Origin: EA-27 sp964396265
GTDB lineage: Archaea > Thermoplasmatota > Thermoplasmata > RBG-16-68-12 > EA-27
Length of the DNA stretch: 38,452 nucleotides
NCBI GenBank assembly: GCA_964396265.1
Contig: CAYNEM010000020.1
Span: 1-38,452, forward strand
Reading direction: 5' to 3'
In this document: positions 7,405 through 14,217 of the stretch, in pieces
Layout of the letters: every line of letters starts with the position of its first letter
Position numbering within the stretch: position 1 is the stretch's first letter
Notes under the pieces: generated by a model
Told to the model about the DNA's origin: nothing
The model's database searches: none
Seen by the model: the letters and a program-made list of their open reading frames with translations, nothing else
Position numbers and translations under genes: made by a program

Positions 7405-7941
7405 CTACACGAGCGAGAGGTGGCTCGCGCTCGCCATGAAGAACAGCATCGGAAACGACAGGACCATGTTGAACCTCGACGCGATGAGGGTGCGCTTCCC
7501 CCAGACGGGCATCTCCGGCGGCAGGGGCTTCCCCTGCGCCAACCCCTCGACTGCCGCGATGACCTTTTTCTGGTTGACCCAGATGATACCCCAGACGTTG
7601 AACAGCAAGAACGTCCCGAACAGTGCGCCCGCGAGGATCGAGAGGTCCCAGGTGCCGATGGGCACCGCGCTCCCGGTCGCCAGCGAGAAGTAGTCGTTCG
7701 CCGCCCACCAAGAGAAGAAGTACAGCCAGCCTGCCACGACCGTGACCACGGCAGACCAGCGGAACCATAGGAGGGCCCGCTTCAGGAGGCGGGGTATGAG
7801 GATGTTCTTTGTGGGCGCGTCGAGCTCCTTGAACGTCGGCACGTTGACGAAGTTGAACCAGTACAGGAGCCCGATCCAGGTGATGCCCGCGATAATGTGC
7901 GTCACCCGGAGCGCGATGAAATAGTAGTCGATCGCCGCCAT
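7405..7941 (-). CDS. membrane protein with Urate_ox_N (PuuD N-terminal-like) domain
   Basis: 178 residues, about four to five membrane helices. The N-terminus LRVTHIIAGITWIGLLYWFN, with conserved His15 and the following FVNVP, matches the membrane domain placed before cytochrome c in PuuD-type urate oxidases and also found alone in many genomes. Here the cytochrome c part is missing, so uricase activity should not be assumed; a heme- or quinone-linked role is possible. Start ATG 7941 begins MAAIDYYF and follows a TATA-like box at 7974-7981; the longer open frame to 8301 is not needed. It diverges from a blue-copper gene and precedes a 56-residue membrane protein. Confidence 0.75.
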   Translation of the reverse strand: MAAIDYYFIALRVTHIIAGITWIGLLYWFNFVNVPTFKELDAPTKNILIPRLLKRALLWFRWSAVVTVVAGWLYFFSWWAANDYFSLATGSAVPIGTWDLSILAGALFGTFLLFNVWGIIWVNQKKVIAAVEGLAQGKPLPPEMPVWGKRTLIASRFNMVLSFPMLFFMASASHLSLV

Positions 7942-7973
7942 GTCGCCTCGCCGTCGCGGAGGAACCATCGGGA

Positions 7974-7981
7974 GTATTTGA
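7974..7981 (-). promoter_or_regulatory. TATA-like box for the Urate_ox_N-like gene
   Basis: TCAAATAC on the minus strand, centred about 36 bases before ATG 7941, predicting a leader of about nine bases. Confidence 0.45.
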
Positions 7982-8094
7982 AATCGCGGTGTGCGACGGA
8001 TACGCAGGTACGGACCGCGGGTAGCCGCTAGGCGTGAAACACATGCTTCCGAAATGCGCAAACTCTTTCCGTTGGCGGTGATTCCGCGGAGCCG

Positions 8095-8604
8095 ATGAAA
8101 GTCGGGTCGCCCCGTCTCGGAGCCGCCCTCGCGGTCGCGCTCGGTCTCGCCGCGACTCTCGCCCCGTCCCCCTATGCCGCCGCCCTGGACGTCAGCGCCT
8201 ACCTCGAGATGTCGAACAATCGCTTCGTCGCGGACTTCCTCCAAGTGGACTTCGATGACAACGTGACGATCTTCGTCAACAACACGGACCCCCTCTTTCA
8301 CACGTTCGAACTCGACGATTTCGGCCTCTCCTCAGGACGTTTGGCGGAAGGCGCGAGCTGGAACGCGACGTTCACCGCGAACCGAAATGGGACGTTCTAC
8401 TTCTATTGTGCAGAACCGGGCCACGCGACCCGGCTCAGCGGCGGACGGTGGACGGCGATGGCGGGTCGCCTGCAGGTCGGTCCGACGAACGAGATCGATC
8501 CCGACGTCACCCCGATCATCGTCATCGGTATCATCGTCCTGGCGGCCACGCTGGGCGGTGTGGTGTACGTGGCACGCCGGGCCAAGTCGGGCGAAAAGAA
8601 GTAG
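8095..8604 (+). CDS. membrane-anchored cupredoxin with extended ligand loop
   Basis: 169 residues: signal peptide (about 1-30), cupredoxin domain (about 33-128), one C-terminal membrane helix (about 139-160) ending in ARRAKSGEKK. Probable copper ligands are His69 (LFHTFEL), Cys105 and His110 (YCAEPGH), and Met122 (TAMAGRL). The spacing between the second His and Met is 11 residues, against four in usual plastocyanin-like sites, because of an insert ATRLSGGRW. Four N-x-S/T sites suggest an external glycoprotein. It diverges from the Urate_ox_N-like gene and meets the PfkB kinase stop to stop with no gap. Its electron partners are unknown. Confidence 0.85.
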   Translation: MKVGSPRLGAALAVALGLAATLAPSPYAAALDVSAYLEMSNNRFVADFLQVDFDDNVTIFVNNTDPLFHTFELDDFGLSSGRLAEGASWNATFTANRNGTFYFYCAEPGHATRLSGGRWTAMAGRLQVGPTNEIDPDVTPIIVIGIIVLAATLGGVVYVARRAKSGEKK

Positions 8605-9531
8605 TCAGGACTGCGCCCGGAGCAGGCGCTTCACTGCGTTTCGGGACGGATAGGCCGTAGTGCCATTCATGTGGACCGCCGCCACCGCGTTCGCGTAACC
8701 GGCGCATCGCTCCAACCGCCAACCCTGCGCTCGGCCAAAGACAAAGCCCGCGTTGAACAGGTCCCCCGACCCCGTGGGATTCCGTGGCCGCACCCGGAAC
8801 GCGGGAATCCGAACGAAGCTCTTACCCGAAGCGACCGCGCAGCCGCGCGGCCCCCGATGTACCGCCAGGATCTCGACCCCGAGGGCGCGGGCCTCCCGGG
8901 CGCATGCCGCCAGATCCCTGCCGCCCAGCACGCCGCGCACCTCCTCCTCGTTCGCGAAGAAGATCGTGACCTCGGGGAGTACCTCTAAGACGCTCGCACG
9001 GCGAGAGTCCGTCCATCCCTCGGGGTCCGTGGCAACATCCAGGGAGGTCTCGGCCCCGCGGTCACGGGCCCTGCGGAGAAGGGACCGCGTCGGTCCCCCC
9101 TGCAGCTTGGGCGTCCACCAGTATCCCGAGCGATGTACGTGCCTCGCATCGAGGGCTCTCGCGGGGATGTCCTCTGGCCCGAAGGCCAGGTTCGACCCGT
9201 TGTACGTGATCAGTTGGCGGCTGCCGTCCGCGTGAGTGAGCGCCACGGTCCGCCCCGCCTCCAAGGTCTTGCGGACCTTGACGAACGAGACGACATCCCC
9301 CTTTCGCAACGCCGCCGCCAGAGAGACGCTGACGGGATCGCCGCCAAGACACGCCGCCAAACCTGCGCGGAGCCCCAGGGCGGCGCAACCGAGCGCGAAG
9401 TTGGCGGCGTTTCCGCCGGGCACCATAGGCATGGATGGAGTCCACAGCTGACGGTCTCCGAGAGAGAATCCCTTCAAGGGCGGCGTAATAATGTCGACGC
9501 AGATGTCGCCGATCGCGACCGCGTCAAGCAT
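8605..9531 (-). CDS. PfkB-family carbohydrate kinase
   Basis: Ribokinase-fold sugar or nucleoside kinase, 308 residues. Seen: N-terminal GDICVDIITPP, the substrate motif PGGNAANFALGCAALG, and the C-terminal catalytic motif PTGSGDLFNAGF with the base Asp. The substrate cannot be assigned. Start ATG 9531 lies 27 bases from a TATA-like box (9555-9562), so it is probably leaderless. It is tail to tail with the cupredoxin gene, stops abutting at 8604/8605. Confidence 0.9.
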   Translation of the reverse strand: MLDAVAIGDICVDIITPPLKGFSLGDRQLWTPSMPMVPGGNAANFALGCAALGLRAGLAACLGGDPVSVSLAAALRKGDVVSFVKVRKTLEAGRTVALTHADGSRQLITYNGSNLAFGPEDIPARALDARHVHRSGYWWTPKLQGGPTRSLLRRARDRGAETSLDVATDPEGWTDSRRASVLEVLPEVTIFFANEEEVRGVLGGRDLAACAREARALGVEILAVHRGPRGCAVASGKSFVRIPAFRVRPRNPTGSGDLFNAGFVFGRAQGWRLERCAGYANAVAAVHMNGTTAYPSRNAVKRLLRAQS

Positions 9532-9554
9532 CCGGGGCAGATGGGGCGGGATGG

Positions 9555-9562
9555 CCTTAAGC
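9555..9562 (-). promoter_or_regulatory. TATA-like box for the PfkB kinase
   Basis: GCTTAAGG on the minus strand centred 27 bases before ATG 9531; leaderless arrangement. It lies in the short gap after the reductase gene. Confidence 0.55.
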
Positions 9563-9573
9563 GAGTGGGAGTT

Positions 9574-10371
9574 TCAGTCCCACTTCTCGAACCGGACGGT
9601 GTGGAAACGCATCTCCCCGCACAGCGCCCTCGTCTGCTCGACCATGTCGTGGAGGCCGCAGATCCAGGCCGTCGTGCTCCCCGGGTCCTTGACGACCTCC
9701 TTCACCGCCACCTGCACGTATCCCTTGCGGCCCTTCCAATCCGCCGTCTCGGGGCGCGAGATGTTCGGGACGTAGTGGAAGTTCGGGTACTTCCTCTCCC
9801 ACTCGAGGAAGAGGTCGTGGTACAACAGCTCCTTGACGTATCGCACGCCGGTGAACATGTAGATCTCGTGGTCCATGAGGCCGTGCTGGATCAGGTGCTT
9901 CGTCATGCCGACGAACGGGGCGACGCCCGTGCCCGTCGAGATGAAGGCGATGTCCGTGTTGATCGGCTCGCGCAGGATGAACGCGCCCAGCGGCGCCATG
10001 ATCCGATAGCGGTCGCCGGGCTGCCGCTCCTTCAAGTAGTTCGACATGAAGCCGCCCTCGACGACCTTGATGCATAGCTCGACCGCGTCCTTCTCGTGGG
10101 GCGCGGAGGCGATCGAGTACGGGCGGTTGATCGTCTTCCCGTCCTTATCCACGAAAAGGGAGAGGAACTGGCCCGTCTCGAAGTCGAACACGGGGCTCGT
10201 CCCGTTGTCGTCCATCGTGAAGTAGATGAGGTACGTCGACGGGGTGATCCACGTGACCTCGCGGACCTTCACGAAATGACGCGCGGCACGGAACTTCGGT
10301 CGCGCCTCGTGGGCGGTCGGCACAGACGTAGGAGCGGTCATCGTCCTCGCAGGGGGTTGCCCCTGAAGCAT
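9574..10371 (-). CDS. ferredoxin/flavodoxin-NADP reductase-like FAD protein
   Basis: FNR-superfamily oxidoreductase. The FAD domain carries INRPYSIASAP (RxYS motif) and GGFMSNYL; the pyridine nucleotide domain carries ISTGTGVAPFVGM and WICGLHDMV; the chain ends in an aromatic EKWD. It probably moves electrons between NAD(P)H and ferredoxin or another carrier. Start ATG 10371 follows a TATA-like box by 30 bases; ATG 10341 is an alternative and would drop ten residues. Length 265. No [2Fe-2S] domain is fused to it and no partner gene is adjacent. Confidence 0.88.
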   Translation of the reverse strand: MLQGQPPARTMTAPTSVPTAHEARPKFRAARHFVKVREVTWITPSTYLIYFTMDDNGTSPVFDFETGQFLSLFVDKDGKTINRPYSIASAPHEKDAVELCIKVVEGGFMSNYLKERQPGDRYRIMAPLGAFILREPINTDIAFISTGTGVAPFVGMTKHLIQHGLMDHEIYMFTGVRYVKELLYHDLFLEWERKYPNFHYVPNISRPETADWKGRKGYVQVAVKEVVKDPGSTTAWICGLHDMVEQTRALCGEMRFHTVRFEKWD

Positions 10372-10397
10372 AACGACGCGCGCGATTCTCGGGCTTC

Positions 10398-10405
10398 ATT
10401 TAAAG
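10398..10405 (-). promoter_or_regulatory. TATA-like box for the NADP reductase-like gene
   Basis: CTTTAAAT on the minus strand, about 30 bases before ATG 10371. The 139-base stretch 10372-10510 holds this promoter and nothing else recognised. Confidence 0.5.
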
Positions 10406-10510
10406 GTTATGCCACGTAGCATCAAAAGTGAAATGTCGCCACGCGCTGAACGCTGTTCTCGCCGGTGATAGCGTCGTTGTCGTTGCGCGCGACGACCGAT
10501 CAAAACCACG

Positions 10511-11218
10511 TCACTTCTCTTTGGGGAGGAACACCGCGCTGTACAGGACTCCCGCGACCAGCCCCCCCACAATCGGGCCGATCGTGTACACGTACCACTG
10601 CGAGAAGTTCAGCGTGGCGAGCGCGGGACCGAGCCACCGGCCGGGGCTGATCGCTGCCCCCGTCAGGCTCCCGCCGGCGAACCAGCACATCGCGGCCGCG
10701 AGGCCGATCGGGAGGCCGGACACCTGCTTTGCCGCGCCCCTCGGGTCGATCGCGGTCGCGAAGACGACGAACACGAGGAAGAACGCGAGCACGACCTCGA
10801 TAGCGATTCCCTTGATCGTGGACGCGGTGGACTCCACGGGGTCGAGCGCGAGGCCGAGCTGGGGCGTGCCGAGGCCGCCGGGGGCGGTCGGATAGATCAC
10901 GAGGAGCAGCAGTCCGGCGAGGATGCTCCCGATGAGCTGAAAGAGGATGATGGTCCCGGCGAGCGTCGCGCGGATCTTGCCCGCCGCCAGAAGGCCGACG
11001 GTCACGGCAGGGGTGATCTGCCCGCCGGACACGTGCGCGAGCGCGGAGGCCATCGCCATGATGACCGCACCGACGGCCAAGCCGCGGGCGACGAAGGCTG
11101 TGCTGGCGTCGAGTCCCTGCGTCGAGGTCGCGACGACGGTCCCGGCCCCCACGAACACGAGGGCGAATGCGCCGAGCATCTCGGCGATACCTTGTTTCCA
11201 CCACGGCTCGTCCGGCAC
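10511..11218 (-). CDS. MIP-family (aquaporin/glycerol facilitator-like) channel with altered NPA motifs
   Basis: 235 residues with the two-fold MIP repeat and about six membrane helices. The two pore loops are recognisable but changed: SGGQITPAVT (Thr-Pro-Ala69-71 instead of Asn-Pro-Ala, and Gln for the usual His) and LTGAAISPGRWLGPA (Ser-Pro-Gly191-193 instead of Asn-Pro-Ala). The selectivity arginine after the second loop (Arg194) is kept. Loss of both asparagines is rare and may change what passes. Start ATG 11218, with a TATA-like box at 11246-11253. The metzincin-like gene lies upstream on the same strand. Substrate unknown. Confidence 0.88.
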   Translation of the reverse strand: MPDEPWWKQGIAEMLGAFALVFVGAGTVVATSTQGLDASTAFVARGLAVGAVIMAMASALAHVSGGQITPAVTVGLLAAGKIRATLAGTIILFQLIGSILAGLLLLVIYPTAPGGLGTPQLGLALDPVESTASTIKGIAIEVVLAFFLVFVVFATAIDPRGAAKQVSGLPIGLAAAMCWFAGGSLTGAAISPGRWLGPALATLNFSQWYVYTIGPIVGGLVAGVLYSAVFLPKEK

Positions 11219-11245
11219 GGCGACCCCGTGCGGATTCGGGCCATC

Positions 11246-11253
11246 GTATATGA
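11246..11253 (-). promoter_or_regulatory. TATA-like box for the MIP-family gene
   Basis: TCATATAC on the minus strand, centred about 31 bases before ATG 11218, in the 52-base gap after the metzincin-like gene. Confidence 0.5.
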
Positions 11254-11270
11254 CGCTTGCCGGAGACGCC

Positions 11271-11765
11271 TCACGCGATGTAGCCCGTGTTCCCGCGGTC
11301 GAAGCCCTTCACGAGCTCGAAGCTCAGGGCCTCGGGCTGCCACGCGACGTCCGGGTAGACGAGGTTCGGGAAGAACTTCGACACGTCCTCCGCGATCTGC
11401 GTCACGGGATGGCCGTCCCCGAAAAGCTCCCGGCTGATCGCGTACACCTTCTGGCGGCACTGCATCTCGTCGATGAAGCCGACCGTGTGGAGGTATTCGT
11501 GGAGAAGAACGTGGAACGCGTACGCGCGGTAGAGCTCCGGGTTCGTCTCCTGGATCCGCGCGAGCGGCACCTTGTTCATCACGATCACGTTCGTCGCGAT
11601 GGGATAGAACGCACCGATGAAGCCGTGCGGGTGGTTCCCCAGGTCCGCCAAGGCGAGCATCAGGCCGCCCCGCGCGTACCCGACGTCGCGTTCGACTGCA
11701 CGCTTGACGATCTCAAAGATGTCCGGGAGGCCCTTTGCGCCTTCGAGGAGGATGGGATAGTCCAT
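11271..11765 (-). CDS. small metzincin-like zinc metalloprotease candidate
   Basis: 164 residues from ATG 11765 (MDYPILLEGAKG). The only recognisable motif is HVLLHEYLHTVGFIDE: His89-Glu90-x-x-His93-x-x-Gly96-x-x-Asp99, which fits the metzincin consensus HExxHxxGxxH/D with Asp as third zinc ligand. No signal peptide or membrane helix is seen, so it should be cytosolic. The N-terminal half (GGLMLALADLGNHPHGF, ATNVIVMNKVPL) does not match a protease family I can name. The open frame extends to 11945, but that part overlaps the promoter of the divergent transporter and lacks coding character. Activity and substrate are unproven. Confidence 0.7.
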   Translation of the reverse strand: MDYPILLEGAKGLPDIFEIVKRAVERDVGYARGGLMLALADLGNHPHGFIGAFYPIATNVIVMNKVPLARIQETNPELYRAYAFHVLLHEYLHTVGFIDEMQCRQKVYAISRELFGDGHPVTQIAEDVSKFFPNLVYPDVAWQPEALSFELVKGFDRGNTGYIA

Positions 11766-11898
11766 CGGGGGAACGACGTGGGCGCACCACTTGAAGGTTT
11801 GTCCGGGGTTCGTGAATCTGGGACTATCGAGGATCCAGGACCGACGACCAAGGTTCAAGTATGGAACGCCCGTCCCGGCCACCGCGCCGGGATTCGGC

Positions 11899-12585
11899 AT
11901 GGACCCGATTCTGTTCATCGTATTGGCGGTAGCGCTCGGCTTCAAGCACAGCTACGACGCCGACCACCTCGTGGCGGTGTCTAATTTCCTCGCGCGGAGC
12001 ACGAGCCTCCGGAAGACGACGCTGATGAGTGTCAGTTGGGCAGCGGGCCACATGGCGACCGCGTCGATCATTACGGTCCTCCTTTACATCGGGCGGGACA
12101 CGTTTCTGAAGTCGGTCCTCGAGCCCCTCGAAATCGCGGTTGCGGTGATGCTGATCGCCCTGGGGTTCCTCAGCCTCGCGTGGGAGTTCGAGATCCTCCC
12201 GAAGTTCGGCCATGCCCACCGCCACCGCCACGACGAGGAGGCGGAGCACGAGCACCTCCACGTCCACCCGCGGCCATACCGGGACCATGGGGCGATGTTC
12301 GGTATCGGGATCGTACACGGCCTTGCGAGCAATGACGAGCTTCTGATCCTGTTCGTCTCCGCGCTCAGCGTCACGTCCCTAGCGGGCCTCATCCTTGGCG
12401 TGGCCGTGTTCAGCGCGGGCGTCGTGATCGGCATGATCTCATTCGGCCTCGCGCTCTCATACCCGCTTCAGAGGTGGGATGAGCGGCGCGTGCGGCGCGC
12501 GGTCACCGTCGTCGCGGCCTCCCTGAGCATCCTTTATGGAGTCCTCATCCTGCTCGGCTTTGGCGGCTTCAGCCCGTTGCCGTGA
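11899..12585 (+). CDS. nickel/cobalt transporter, NiCoT/NicO-UreH-like
   Basis: 228 residues, about six membrane helices. The signature HSYDADH (His17-x4-Asp22-His23) in the first helix is the HX4DH metal motif of nickel/cobalt transporters. A histidine-rich cytosolic loop (HAHRHRH, then HEHLHVHPRPYRDH) lies before a second motif region, IGIVHGLASNDE, where NiCoT proteins have a related sequence. Whether it imports or exports the metal cannot be told. Cobalt supply would suit the B12-dependent ribonucleotide reductase at the right edge (inference). ATG 11899 gives the family-type N-terminus; a TATA-like AAGTATGG lies near 11857-11864. Confidence 0.85.
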   Translation: MDPILFIVLAVALGFKHSYDADHLVAVSNFLARSTSLRKTTLMSVSWAAGHMATASIITVLLYIGRDTFLKSVLEPLEIAVAVMLIALGFLSLAWEFEILPKFGHAHRHRHDEEAEHEHLHVHPRPYRDHGAMFGIGIVHGLASNDELLILFVSALSVTSLAGLILGVAVFSAGVVIGMISFGLALSYPLQRWDERRVRRAVTVVAASLSILYGVLILLGFGGFSPLP

Positions 12586-12612
12586 CACCGCTCCCGTGGC
12601 CGTCCCGCAATC

Positions 12613-12618
12613 CTTAAT
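12613..12618 (+). promoter_or_regulatory. TATA-like box for the proline dehydrogenase-nth operon
   Basis: CTTAAT centred 27 bases before GTG 12643, predicting a leaderless transcript. Confidence 0.55.
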
Positions 12619-12642
12619 CCGCGTACTCGTCTCCCGGAACCT

Positions 12643-13482
12643 GTGGGCCTCCTCATCCGGTTCGCGGGGCAATTCGTCGCGGGGGAAGAAATTGGGGACG
12701 CCGTACGCGCGACCAAGGCCGCCAACGCGCGCGGGTACGACGGGATTCTGAACCTGCTCGGCGAGCATTACAAGGAGAAGGCCAAGGTCGAGGCCACGTT
12801 GCGGGACTATCAGCGGATCCTCGACGCGATCGATAAGGAGAAACTCCGCGCGACCGTGTCCATCAAGCCGTCCCAGTTCGGCCTCGAGTTCGGGCGCTCG
12901 TACTGCGACTCGATGGTGCTGCCGCTGTTCGATCGGATCCGGGCGATGGGCGGCTTCCTGTGGCTCGACATGGAAGGCTCGCGCTTCACGGAGGAGACGC
13001 TTGCCATCTATGAGGACCTTCATCGCCGCCACCACGACGTCGGCGTGTGTCTCCAAGCAAACCTGAAGCGTACCCCGGAGGACCTGGACCGCTTGCTAAA
13101 GATCGGTGGCAAAGTGCGGTTGACGAAGGGAGCCTATCGCGAGCCGGCTGAGATCGCGCATCAAACGCCTGCCGATGTGAACAGGGCGTACGGCAGACTC
13201 CTCAAGACGTTGTTCGAAAACGGCGACCGGTTTGCCGTGGGGACTCACGACGGCACCTTCATCGATCAGGCGATCAAGCTCGCGGAAACCCACCGGCGGA
13301 TCTGGGAGTTCCAGATGCTCAAGGGGGTGCGCGAGCCTTTAAAGCGGGAGCTGAGGGCGAAGGGCCTGCGCGTCAGCGAATATATCCCGTACGGGCCGAA
13401 CTGGCTCCCGTACTTCCTGCGGCGCCTGCGAGAACGGCCGCGGAACATGTTCACGATGATGCGGTCGTTCGTCCAGGGGTGA
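12643..13482 (+). CDS. proline dehydrogenase
   Basis: Oxidises L-proline to pyrroline-5-carboxylate with FAD and passes electrons to the respiratory chain. The monofunctional PRODH barrel is complete in 279 residues: SIKPSQFGL, FLWLDMEGS, VCLQANLKRT, VRLTKGAYREP, FQMLKGVRE, and the proline-binding C-terminal block YIPYGPNWLPYFLRRLRERP. Start GTG 12643 fits the TATA box at 12613-12618. It is followed four bases later by endonuclease III. No pyrroline-5-carboxylate dehydrogenase is in the window; glutamate dehydrogenase at 34.6-35.9 kb would take the pathway on to 2-oxoglutarate. Confidence 0.94.
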   Translation: MGLLIRFAGQFVAGEEIGDAVRATKAANARGYDGILNLLGEHYKEKAKVEATLRDYQRILDAIDKEKLRATVSIKPSQFGLEFGRSYCDSMVLPLFDRIRAMGGFLWLDMEGSRFTEETLAIYEDLHRRHHDVGVCLQANLKRTPEDLDRLLKIGGKVRLTKGAYREPAEIAHQTPADVNRAYGRLLKTLFENGDRFAVGTHDGTFIDQAIKLAETHRRIWEFQMLKGVREPLKRELRAKGLRVSEYIPYGPNWLPYFLRRLRERPRNMFTMMRSFVQG

Positions 13483-13486
13483 GGCG

Positions 13487-14152
13487 GTGGACGACGCCTC
13501 CTTCCGGAAGGCGTTCACCGTTCTTTGGCGGCGACTCCGAGTCACGAATTGGGCCGAGGGCATGGACCCATTCGAGATCCTCGTCTCGATCGTCATGAGT
13601 CAGAACAGCACGGACGCGATCACCGGGAAGGTGATGCACGCGTTGGCGGCGGAGATGCCCGTGCGGCCCGCGACGATTGCCCAGGCCAACGCCGCCAGAC
13701 TTGTGCGAATCCTTCGGCCCGCGGGACTCGCGCCTCAGAAGGTGCCCAGGATTCGACATCTCGCGCGAGAAGTCCTTCGGCGATACGACGGGGACCTCGC
13801 GAATCTCCTCGATGTGCCGACCACCGCCGCGCGTGCGGCACTCATGGACCTCCCCGGGATCGGCCCCAAGACCGCGGACGTGTGGCTCAGCCTGTTCGCC
13901 GGACGGGACACGATGCCCGTGGACACGCACATCGTACGCCTCGCCCAACGGTGGCGGCTCGTCCGCCGGGCGCGCTACGAAGAGATCACCGCCAAACTGA
14001 AGGACCTCATCCCCCCGAGACAGCGCGCGAGGGGGCACCTCGTCCTCATCCAGTTCGGACGCGACGTGTGCCAGGCCCGCCGCCCGCGCTGCGAAATCTG
14101 TCCCGTATACGATTTGTGCGACGCAGACGTGAAGCGACCGAGGGCGGCGTAA
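13487..14152 (+). CDS. nth: endonuclease III-like DNA glycosylase
   Basis: Base-excision repair glycosylase/AP lyase acting on oxidised pyrimidines. Seen: VSIVMSQNSTD near residue 40, helix-hairpin-helix LPGIGPKTADVW with catalytic Lys128, VDTH with catalytic Asp146, and the [4Fe-4S] loop Cys195-x6-Cys202-x2-Cys205-x5-Cys211. Length 221 is typical. GTG 13487 follows the proline dehydrogenase stop by four bases, so they share a transcript. It is the third HhH-type glycosylase in this window, after MutY and Ogg2. A mismatch-specific (thymine glycosylase) role cannot be excluded from sequence alone. Confidence 0.93.
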   Translation: MDDASFRKAFTVLWRRLRVTNWAEGMDPFEILVSIVMSQNSTDAITGKVMHALAAEMPVRPATIAQANAARLVRILRPAGLAPQKVPRIRHLAREVLRRYDGDLANLLDVPTTAARAALMDLPGIGPKTADVWLSLFAGRDTMPVDTHIVRLAQRWRLVRRARYEEITAKLKDLIPPRQRARGHLVLIQFGRDVCQARRPRCEICPVYDLCDADVKRPRAA

Positions 14153-14177
14153 CCCGACGATACAGTCTATGGGGTAG

Positions 14178-14185
14178 CCTTAAAG
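14178..14185 (+). promoter_or_regulatory. TATA-like box for the sdhABE operon
   Basis: CCTTAAAG centred about 36 bases before ATG 14218 and 24 before GTG 14206; predicted transcription start near 14209, just before the ATG. Confidence 0.5.
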
Positions 14186-14217
14186 AGCATTCCCCCTTTC
14201 TACGCGTGGTTTCCCAT

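Noticed and set aside
7405..7941. Functional urate oxidase (uricase)
   Set aside because: Only the membrane domain is present; no cytochrome c or uricase catalytic domain and no purine degradation genes nearby.
10372..10510. Possible small RNA or riboswitch before the NADP reductase gene
   Set aside because: The stretch is more AT-rich than average and contains a promoter, but I could not draw a convincing conserved structure or match a known class.
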